The notes under the pieces are model-generated. The model did not search any database. It saw only the letters and a program-made list of their open reading frames with translations, and was not told the DNA's origin. Below are positions 13,900 through 21,100 of a stretch of DNA of 21,100 nt, piece by piece (position 1 is the stretch's first letter; each line of letters begins with the position of its first letter). Made by a program: the position numbers and the translations under genes. The stretch is from Chrysochromulina tobinii (taxonomy: Eukaryota; Haptophyta; Prymnesiales; Chrysochromulinaceae): assembly GCA_001275005.1 (NCBI GenBank), contig JWZX01002358.1:1-21100 (forward strand). The letters are read 5' to 3'.

Positions 13900-15435
13900 A
13901 TGGGCCTCGATGACCGCATGAAGGAGAAGATGGCGCAGCTGCTTTCGCAGACGAACGATAGCGCCTTGACGCAGACCGAGCTGCGCCGCAAGTACGACGG
14001 CGGCGATATCCCCGACGTGTTCACGCCGTGCTCCCCACGCCAGCGAACCAGTGCGGCGTCCGTACAGCAGCGATCGACGCCCGGGCAGGCATGCGGCCGT
14101 TCGCAGTACCACGAGGGGCTGACGCGCTGTTGGGCGTGCGGCACTTCATTGCGCGATCCGGGCGCCGCCTTTTTCTCGTGTGGCGCTTGCGGGGCTCTCA
14201 ATGGCAAGGAGCCGATCCCTGACCGCGCCTTCTCCGGCTGCGTGTTCCGCGGAGCGTGCCGACGGCTCTCCAAGAATCACGGCCGCAAGACCGCTACGGT
14301 TGCGGCCGCGCTCATCGGCGCCATCATCGTCGTGGGCGTGGGCCATCTGTTGCCACGGCTCATCGATGCAGCTGGCCCTTGGACGACTGCGTTCCATGTG
14401 GGCCTGACGATCATCCTGTCCTCGGGGGTCGTCTTTAACTATTGCGCGGCGGTGCTGGCGGGGAGTAGCCCTGCCAACTTTGTGCTGAGCGAGTGCTGCC
14501 CGCTGCGCATGCAAGGTGGTGGCGGCGGCGGCGGCGGCGGTGGCGGTGAAGGCGGCGGCCGTGAAGGCGGCGGCGGCGGAGGAGTTACAGGCCCTGAGTC
14601 GCCTTCCAAATATGGTAGCCGGCTCGAGCTTGGGCCTTCGGTCATCTCCGGCGGACTGGCGGCGCTTGTCGCTGAGCGGGGCAGCCTCCCGCTGCGCGGC
14701 TGGCGGCAGTGCGCGGTGACCGGACTCTCGATGCCTCCACGCGCTCACTACTGCAGAACCTGCCAGCGAGTCGTCAAACGGATGGACCATCATTGCGCAT
14801 TCCTCAACACTTGCGTCGGGCACGCGAACCATCACTACTTCCTCCGACTGCTCGTCTACCTCTTTGCCGCGACGCTCTACGTCGCCCTCGGCGCCGGCTG
14901 GGTGCTCATCGCCAACGTGCGTGCGACGATGGCTGAGAGGGCCGCCAGGATCTCCACCGCCGCCGCCGCCACCGCCGCTGCCGCTGCCAGTGCCAGCGCC
15001 AATAATGCGACCCGTTCGCTAACGGCCGCCGCCGTTGCCATCAACGGCGGCCCCATGCCGCACGGCCTGGCGCCGATGGCCTCCGCGCCGTGGAACCAGG
15101 CGAGTCCTATCTTTACCTACCTCTACCCTGTTCTCGTCGCCCTGCCGAACGGCACCTCCGAGATCAATTTCCTCTTCGTGACGAGCGCGCTCACCCTGGC
15201 GCTTACGACGGCACTTCTCGTCGCACACTGGGGCAACCTGTGTCGTGGCCTCACGCACATCGAGAGTTGTCGGACGCCGCCTGAGACGGACTTCGATCTG
15301 GGCTGGATCCAAAACATGAGGGAGGTCTTTGGCGTGGGGCGATCCACGTTGTTGAGCCAGCTGCTCCCCGTGCCGCGTCGACCCATCGGCGATGGGATCC
15401 ACTTTGCAAGCCGCCCGCCCGCTCACCGGGTTTGA
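13900..15435 (+). CDS. DHHC-type protein S-acyltransferase with N-terminal zinc ribbon
   Basis: A 511-residue protein, a likely palmitoyltransferase of endomembranes. The ATG at 13900 has A at -3 and G at +4. An in-frame ATG at 13804 adds 32 residues but has a poor context. Order (from 13900): C-x2-C...C-x2-C zinc ribbon (77-97), TM1 (about 131-153), TM2 (about 163-186), a polyglycine loop (about 206-228), the DHHC cysteine-rich domain with D296-H-H-C299 and N-T-C-V-G, TM3 (about 313-340), an Ala-rich loop, TM4 (about 421-446), then H-I-E as a TTxE-like motif and D-F-D-L-G-W-I-Q-N-M-R-E-V-F-G, which matches the conserved D-L-G-x3-N-x3-V-F-G block of the family. The nucleophile C299 is present, but several zinc ligands are not canonical: the first pair reads C-A-V-T, the His before the next Cys is Tyr, and one Cys is Val. 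It is convergent with the OTU gene. Confidence 0.88.
   Translation: MGLDDRMKEKMAQLLSQTNDSALTQTELRRKYDGGDIPDVFTPCSPRQRTSAASVQQRSTPGQACGRSQYHEGLTRCWACGTSLRDPGAAFFSCGACGALNGKEPIPDRAFSGCVFRGACRRLSKNHGRKTATVAAALIGAIIVVGVGHLLPRLIDAAGPWTTAFHVGLTIILSSGVVFNYCAAVLAGSSPANFVLSECCPLRMQGGGGGGGGGGGEGGGREGGGGGGVTGPESPSKYGSRLELGPSVISGGLAALVAERGSLPLRGWRQCAVTGLSMPPRAHYCRTCQRVVKRMDHHCAFLNTCVGHANHHYFLRLLVYLFAATLYVALGAGWVLIANVRATMAERAARISTAAAATAAAAASASANNATRSLTAAAVAINGGPMPHGLAPMASAPWNQASPIFTYLYPVLVALPNGTSEINFLFVTSALTLALTTALLVAHWGNLCRGLTHIESCRTPPETDFDLGWIQNMREVFGVGRSTLLSQLLPVPRRPIGDGIHFASRPPAHRV
14516..14584 (+). repeat. GGC/GGT triplet tract encoding polyglycine
   Basis: An imperfect run of Gly codons interrupted by a few Glu and Arg codons gives a flexible loop between TM2 and the cysteine-rich domain of the DHHC protein, where other family members have a short cytosolic loop. 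The triplet run is slippage-prone. Confidence 0.75.
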
Positions 15436-15718
15436 TTCGTGGCAACACGCATGAGAGCCCCCCCCCAGCCCCAGGACGTCGAACTTCAAATGCGCGTGGC
15501 CCGATGGCCGATCGGTGCGCGCTCTCGCGTCGCCGGCGGCCCGCATCCCCGTCGGCCGTCAAGCGTGTCGCGGGTGTGTGTGGCACCGGTTTGTGTGTGT
15601 GTACTACTGTGTGAACCGAACGTATAACATGCGTTAGTTCCGGATTCCGACGAACCATCATCGGCGCCCGTCACAGTCACCCTCGAAACGAAGATCATGA
15701 ATTGTGTCGCCCTGAGTC
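15436..15718. other. Convergent 3' intergenic region with TG dinucleotide runs
   Basis: This interval lies between the stops of the DHHC gene (+) and the OTU gene (-) and holds both 3' flanks. Two short TG runs occur at about 15574-15582 and 15592-15602. No gene, tRNA or clear terminator hairpin was recognised. Confidence 0.55.
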
Positions 15719-16303
15719 CTATAACTCCACCTTTGACTTGTCGAGGTCGTCGACTGTCACTGCTTGATAGTGGTTGGCACCACTGTCGTAGAAGATGCTG
15801 AGCGGTCGCAGGCGCTCGTGCTCACCGTAGATTTCCGCCTCGCCCATCGGTCCAAACGACTTAAAGACGTGTATCGGTCGATTCAAGACCCGTGTCAATG
15901 CGAGCACCTCGGCCACCGAGCCCCACTCGCCATCTCGTCGCATCCTCTGGCAGTATTCAGCGGTGCTCTCATGGCCGATGGGCTCAATAACGAGCTCAGC
16001 CGGAAGCTCCCCGAACATCAAATCTGGATCTGGCTCTCCTCTAGGACACAAGAGATCCAGCGCCTCGGCCCGCAGCCGTGCCGCCGCCGTGCGAACAGCC
16101 CTCGCCCGTGCTTGGGCCGGCTGGTAGTCAACGAGTGCTGCCGAGAGTGCCACGGCGGAGAAGAGGCAGTTTCCATCGAGAGGCACGTTATGCAGCCGTA
16201 TTGCCGTGCAATCATTGATTGCGGCAAAGGCCAGTAGTAGAGCACGCATCGAACGATGCATCGCCCTGGGCTGTGCACTGGGCTGCACTGGGCTGCAGCT
16301 CAC
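15719..16303 (-). CDS. OTU-family cysteine protease (deubiquitinase-like)
   Basis: A complete 194-residue frame with the OTU core. It contains P-L-D-G-N-C-L-F-S-A (D43, catalytic C46), Y-C-Q-R-M-R-R-D-G-E-W-G-S (117-129, the conserved Trp-Gly block), I-H-V-F, and F-Y-D-S-G-A-N-H-Y-Q-A-V with catalytic His178. All key residues of an active OTU protease are present, so removal of ubiquitin or a ubiquitin-like modifier is likely. Three in-frame Met codons lie near the start (16303, 16261, 16249). From the second or third, the protein begins with a basic then hydrophobic stretch (M-R-A-L-L-L-A-F-A-A) ending in C-T-A, which resembles a signal peptide. The 16303 start would place that stretch internally. 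The gene is divergent from the Sfi1-like gene and convergent with the DHHC gene. Confidence 0.88.
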   Translation of the reverse strand: MSCSPVQPSAQPRAMHRSMRALLLAFAAINDCTAIRLHNVPLDGNCLFSAVALSAALVDYQPAQARARAVRTAAARLRAEALDLLCPRGEPDPDLMFGELPAELVIEPIGHESTAEYCQRMRRDGEWGSVAEVLALTRVLNRPIHVFKSFGPMGEAEIYGEHERLRPLSIFYDSGANHYQAVTVDDLDKSKVEL

Positions 16304-16531
16304 GAGAGCACGACGGGTGCAAAGTGGAGAACCCGGTTGAGGCTCGCGGCCGGGCTTGCATGTGAAGTGTTAGAAATCACACACTGAGTCAATTCATTTC
16401 ACACCGTGTGTTACATGTAGTTCAAACAAGACTAGGATTCGGTGGCGTCGCCTCATCAACTTCGAGTTCGTCCCCCGCCGCCAAGACTACTGACGTGACT
16501 TGACAAAGGCGCGAATAGCGGGGCGCATCGC
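16304..16531. promoter_or_regulatory. Bidirectional promoter region, OTU gene and Sfi1-like gene
   Basis: About 228 bp separate the divergent starts. The central part (about 16365-16440) is more AT-rich than the flanks and contains the near-palindrome TCACACCGTGTG at 16400-16411, next to TCACACAC at 16377-16384. These are candidate binding sites for a dimeric regulator. No TATA box was identified. An in-frame TGA at 16496-16498 closes the Sfi1-like frame upstream of its first ATG. Confidence 0.4.
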
Positions 16532-19500
16532 ATGCTCACTCTTCAGAGGCGCTCGGAGGCGCCCACCTCGCTCGAGGTGAATCGCTCGCTCGACGCGGTG
16601 AGTTGGTCGATCTCGCTCACAAAGTCCTTGCTCCTCCGCCAGCGCACGGGCCTCGAGACGAGCCGTCCCGCGCTCGAGCGCAGGCTGCGGCGCATCCTCG
16701 CCCACTGGAGGCACGGCGGTGCCGAGGCAGCGCTGCGTGTGTGGAAGCGGGTGGCTCGCGACGCGCGTCGTGCGACGCGCGACGCATGCCGTGCCACGGT
16801 ATTAACTAGCTTGCGTCGGCTTCGTGACGCCACCCATCGCCGAACTCTCGCCGCCGACGCCCGGCGTGAGGCGAGCCTCGCGCACCTGCGCTCCTCCTTT
16901 GCCCGCCTGCGGCTCGGCTGCGCGGCTCAAGCGGCCGCCCGCCGTCAGAGGAGGCGCCAGCGCCGCTGGCTGGCTCAGCCACTCGTACTGCCCTCGGCGC
17001 CGATGCCACCGCCGCCTCCACTGGCGATGCTGCCCGCCCTGGCCGAGGCGCTGGCGCGCTGGCGGGCGGCGGCCAGCTGGGGGGCGTCCAAGCAGTGGCA
17101 GTGGGCGCTGGCGAATCGGTTCCGCGTGCGCGCCGCGCTGATTGCGCTCACGAGCGCCTGCTGGACGCGCTCCTATATGCGCGCCGCCGCCGCCATCCTT
17201 GCCGAGCGGCGCTGGCTACTGGAAGGCCGGGCGGTGATGGTTGCTCTCGAGCGCGCGGCGGCGGAGTCGCAGGCGGAGGGATTGCAACTGCAGCTGGGGC
17301 AGGTGCATGCGCAGAGGCGGCGCGTCGGGCGCGGATGGGCGGTGCTCGATGCGGGAGGCACGCGCCGTCGCGAGCGTCGCCTGCTTTCAGCGCATGCATC
17401 GCTCCACTGCAGCGCGCGAAGGTCTCGTCAGCTCGCGGCTCGGCTGGGCAAGTGGGCGGCTGAGAGTGCGTCGCAGAAGCGCATGGCGGGCGTGGCGCTC
17501 GCACAGAGAGGGCGGCTGGCGGCGCGTGCGGCGCTCTCACGCTGGCGCTCACGATGGCGCTCCTGCCTATGTCGTCGTGGCGGCGGCGGCGGCGGCGGCG
17601 GCGCCCCTGCTGACGCACGCCTCGGCTCGTCTCTTGCCGCAGTAGGCCGCCCCTCGGCGGTCGCGCGAGCGGCGGCCCTGGCAGCGGCCTCGCGGCGCCT
17701 GCGGCTGTGGCCCGCGTGGACTCGGCTGCACGAGGGAGCGGTGGCAGCATATGTCCTCGCGCTGCGCCTCGAATGCCACCTTGCCGGGAGTCGGCGGTAC
17801 GTCCTCGCGACGCGCTGGTGGCGCTGGCAGAGGGTGGCAAGGCGCTGGCACGAGGATGCCATCCATGCCGATCGCCTCGCAGCCGTCGCACGCTTCACGC
17901 CTCTGCGCGTGCTTCGCGACCCGCACGCGCTGCAATGGGCACCTCGGCACGTTGCGATGGCCGCCAAGGTGGCGCTCGCTTTCGGCGCATGGCGCGCGCG
18001 CGCTGCCGCCGCCGCCCACGACGGCGCCTTCACCTCGCCTCGCCGCCCACGCTCCTTTTGTCGACTGCTTCAGCACCCGCTGCGCCGGCCCCGACTCGCT
18101 CACGCGCTCTCCCAATGGCGAGCGCGCACATGCACCTTGAAGCTGGTGCGGTGGCATCGAGCCCTCGCGGTTCGCTGTGAAGGGCGGCGCGCGCTCGGCG
18201 TCGCCCTTTCGGTGTGGCGGACGGTCGTGCAGCGTGTGTCCCTATGGCGCATGCAGCGCGAGCTTCGGCAGTGGCGCCGCAGCCGTGGCCGTTCAAGCGC
18301 TGTGCCGGGCAGCGTCAGTTCGAGCGCTGTGCCAGGCAGCGTCAGTTCGAGCGCTGTACCGGGCAATGTCAGTATGAGCGCTGTACCGGGCAGCGTCAGT
18401 TCGAGCGCTGTACCGGGCAGCGTCAGTATGAGCGCTGGCGGCTGCGCCTGGGCTATGGTCGCTGCGCCTCCCCCATGGGAAGGCGCCGCCGCCGCCGGCG
18501 CCGCGGCGGCGGCGGTTTCGGCAAGTGGCGCCGCGTACGATGCCGACGCCGAGGGGGCGTGTGGGGCCCATCGTGGTGCGCTGAGCAGCGGCTGCGTGCT
18601 CGAGCACGTACGCCGTGCTTCGCGCCTCGCCGACCGTTGCCATGCGCGCGCGCACACGCGGGTGCTGCTGCGGGCCTGGCACGGTTGGGCACGCGCCGAG
18701 GTGAGCGCCCGCGCCGCCGACACACGCGCGCTCCAGAAGCAAGCACTCCGATGCTGGCGACAGCGAGTGCAGCGTTGGCGGCGCTCGACGCGGCTTCGGT
18801 CGCTCGCCATCGCCATTTGCATGCGCGACGGAGTGCGGCGCTGGCTCCGAGGGGTGGTGCTCGCGACAGCGCGCGGCGCGGCGGCGAGGGTACTCCGAGC
18901 TTCTCTCGAATTGCATGCATGGCGGCGGCAGGCGCTGCGGCGGGCGGCCACGTCCTCGCGCCGCACGCAGCTATGGAGGGACGCCGTGCGAGGCGCCTTG
19001 CACGGCGCTTGGCGGGCCCTCCTCACGGCCTCCACCGAGGCGTGCCAGAGCTGTTCCGCCGCCGCCGCCGGGCATCGTCGGTGGCGCGCACGGCTTCTGC
19101 GAGCCTTCTTCGACAAGGCCACCCTGGCGGCGGCTGAGAATGCAACCGTGCACGCCCTCCGTCAGCGCGCCCTCGCCGCCCTTATGCAGCGCCATTCACA
19201 CCAACGCACCGAAGCCTTGCGCCGTTGGCGTGTGCTTGCCGTGGGCAACGGCGCGTTGGCTGCCGGGACGGCGCTCGAGGGCCGACGTGCGAGGCGCGTC
19301 GTGATCGAAACACTGGCGCAGTGGCAGCTCGCGGCGACACTCGAGGGCCGGCAGCGGCAGGCGTTGCGGCTTGCACTTTCCCACAGCCTCGAGGGGCGAA
19401 TGGCGCGTGCGATCCGGGCGCTTTCAGCTGCCGGGGCGGAGGCGACGATGGGGCGACGAGGGGAAGCCCTCTATGCGTCCACCCGGAAGCGGTGTGGCTT

Positions 19501-20128
19501 CAGCCGGCTCCTCGACGGCGCCCTCGCGCACACCGGGCGCGTATGCGCTGCTCGCGCCGTGACGGTGCGCTGGCGGCGGCACGCCGCACGGGAGGTGCTT
19601 CGGGCGCTGCTTCGGGCGACGGTTGAGCGTCTGATGCAGTCCCGGCTGCGGACGGTGCCGGCGGTGGCGCACTGGGCAGCACGCGCGAAACGGCAAGCGA
19701 TGCATGCGTGGCAGCGCCACGTGCGCGCGCTGACGGTGCTCTCGATGGCGGTGGCCGAGGGCGCGCGCCGCCAACGGCGCGCCGCGTGGCCCGTCTGGCG
19801 CGAGCGCTGTCGCGAGCGTGCCTACCACAGGAGTTTGCTAGTGCGTGGCCGTCAGGCATTCGTCGATCACGTCCTCTCAACAGCTCTGGTAGCGATGCGG
19901 CGCGCGGCGGCCAGCCGCCGATGGATGAGGGTGGGGGGCGTGCCGTCGGCCGCGGCGTGTGCGGCGCGGGAAAGCGCTGCGGTGCGGGGGAGGCTGCAGG
20001 CGGCGGCCACGGAGGCGGCGGCAGCCGTCTGGTCGCAATCCGGGCGGCCGTTGGGCGCCGTGCCGAGCGCCACCTGCCTGTTTCGGAGCGCCGAGCCGAG
20101 CGCGGAGGAGCCCACGGACGACGTGGAA

Positions 20129-20163
<35 letters not shown>

Positions 20164-21100
20164 GGGCGAGGGCGAGGGCGAGGGCGAGGGTGAGGACGAC
20201 GACGAGGACGAGGGCGAGGAGGAGGAGGAGCGGGAGGCGGCAGCTGCGGCAGAGGAGGTGGTGGCAGCGGCGACGGCGATGGAGGCGGATGGGGATCGGC
20301 CGTGGCGGCATCCGAGTGTCTGGTCTTCCACAGAAGACGAGTCGGTTGCCCCCGAGGCCCCCGAGGCAGAGACCGACGAACTCGATACTGACGAAATTGA
20401 GCTCGCCCTGGCAGCGTCGGCGGCCGCTCGCGTCAGCGCCGTGTCGGGCGCGCCTCCAGCGCTGACGCCCGGCCGTTCCGCCACACCTCCCTTGCCTCCG
20501 CCCCTGCCCCCTGCGCCGGCGGCGAGGGCGACACACTCACCATTGACGACCTTCCCGAGTCGTCCTCCACAGCTCCCCACAGCTGCCGCCACCTCGATGC
20601 CGGTGCTCACGACGGCGCTGCGGCCGGCACGCTACCCGCCCTCCACCGCCGCGGCCACCTCTGCGACCGCCGACGCCTCCTCGCGAGCAAGCTACCCGCC
20701 CTCCACCGTCGCCCCTCCAACCGCCGACGCGCCCGCTGCCGTGCTGCGGCCCTCATGGGTCGCGCGTGCGTTTGCACGTGCGCACGCGCCGCCGCCGCCG
20801 CTCCCACTTCCCTTACGGCCTTTTGCTCTCACGCCTTCGATGGCACCGTTCACACCTTCGATGGCACCGTTGCCGCCAACGCCGCTCCCAGCGCCGCTCT
20901 CGGCGCCGCTCTCGGCGTCACGTGGAAGCTTCTCGGGCGGCGGCTTCTACGGCGAGGCCCCAACGCGCGTGGTGCGAAGTTGCGACGCGGCCGTGGGCTA
21001 TACGGCCGTGGTGTACACGAGCTGTGAAGAGCCGACTCGCCCATCCCCGCGCGTCGCCGCCGCCACCCCACCCCGCGCCGCCGCACTCGCCCCCGCCGCA
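16532..21100 (+). CDS. Large Arg/Trp-rich protein resembling Sfi1 centrin-binding repeats, 3' partial
   Basis: An open frame of 1523 codons from the first ATG after an in-frame TGA to the window edge, with no stop. Residues about 50-590 and 690-1130 contain many short helical motifs of the form A/L-x-x-W-R or A-x-x-x-W, for example L-A-H-W-R, L-A-R-W-R, L-S-R-W-R, L-S-Q-W-R, L-S-V-W-R, L-R-C-W-R, L-R-R-W-R and M-H-A-W-Q. This is the hallmark of Sfi1-type repeats, which bind centrin in spindle pole and basal-body fibres. Acidic E-D and E-G repeats follow (about 1192-1237), then a Pro/Ala/Ser-rich tail (from about 1300). A 27-bp minisatellite interrupts the Trp repeats at residues 589-633. The protein is very rich in Arg and Ala, and GC-rich DNA leaves several other frames open, so the call rests on the Trp periodicity. 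A role at centrioles or flagellar bases is inferred. Confidence 0.6.
18296..18430 (+). repeat. Five tandem copies of a 27-bp minisatellite
   Basis: Five 27-bp units, beginning AGCGCTGT at 18296, 18323, 18350, 18377 and 18404, differ at only a few positions. In the Sfi1-like frame each encodes S-A-V-P-G-S-V-S-S/M. The unit length is a multiple of three, so copy-number change would preserve the frame. A partial sixth unit (AGCGCT) follows. Confidence 0.93.
20129..20191 (+). repeat. GAGGAC / GAGGGC hexanucleotide repeats
   Basis: Adjacent runs of GAGGAC and then GAGGGC encode alternating Glu-Asp and Glu-Gly in the acidic region of the Sfi1-like protein. The abrupt switch between the two unit types suggests a point change in one unit followed by expansion. 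Confidence 0.8.

Noticed and set aside
18296-18430. Possible CRISPR array (regular 27-bp repeats)
   Set aside because: The repeats are directly adjacent with no spacers, lie within a coding frame of a eukaryotic sequence, and have no cas genes nearby.
18100-19122. A 340-codon minus-strand frame and a 307-codon plus-strand frame (18214-19137)
   Set aside because: Nearly all frames stay open in this very GC-rich, low-complexity stretch. These lack domains, although the second is discussed as a possible local frame slip of the Sfi1-like gene.
19867-20610. A 247-codon minus-strand Ser-rich frame
   Set aside because: Its polyserine run is the antisense reading of the GAGGAC/GAGGGC acidic repeats.
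1-21100. tRNA, rRNA or other structured RNA genes
   Set aside because: The intergenic regions were scanned by eye and show no cloverleaf or rRNA-like sequence. The only tRNA-like stretch is the 14-nt primer binding site complement.

Overview
The window reads as nuclear DNA of a GC-rich, compact, intron-poor unicellular eukaryote, most likely a haptophyte-type alga. This rests on single-exon genes a few hundred bases apart, a bacterial-type ribosomal protein uL5 encoded in the nucleus, AP2-like repeats of the kind expanded in haptophytes and other protists, an OTU protease, a DHHC palmitoyltransferase and a Ty1/copia retrotransposon. The lineage is an inference; nothing in the sequence fixes the species.

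Left third (1-7459, minus strand): a Ty1/copia LTR retrotransposon that continues past the left edge. I translated it codon by codon. From the ATG at 7228 down to base 2 there is one open frame of 2409 codons without a stop or frameshift. It holds Gag with a Cys/His finger and an RGG box, a hydrophobic segment, a DTG protease, an integrase with all three D,D(35)E residues, a Tudor-like module, a YVDD reverse transcriptase and the start of RNase H. A likely primer binding site for initiator tRNA-Met lies 52 nt upstream of the ATG.

Middle (7554-13696, minus strand): a probable mitochondrial uL5 gene, an unrecognised 205-residue protein, and a 1431-residue protein with an unusual architecture: PNKP/aprataxin-type FHA domain, seven 14-residue coiled-coil repeats, an acidic region with an NLS-like motif, nine AP2-like repeats separated by acidic linkers, a polyproline run and a C-terminal SAM domain. 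It is the most striking host gene here.

Right third (13900-21100): a DHHC palmitoyltransferase (+) that is divergent from the FHA/AP2/SAM gene, an OTU-family cysteine protease (-) convergent with it, and, divergent from the OTU gene, a long Arg/Trp-rich ORF (+) that resembles Sfi1 centrin-binding repeat proteins. That ORF is open from 16532 to the right edge (1523 codons). The two divergent pairs share intergenic spaces of about 200-230 bp, which presumably hold bidirectional promoters. The host genes show no evident common pathway. Long open frames occur by chance in this GC-rich DNA, so calls rest on motifs rather than on ORF length.
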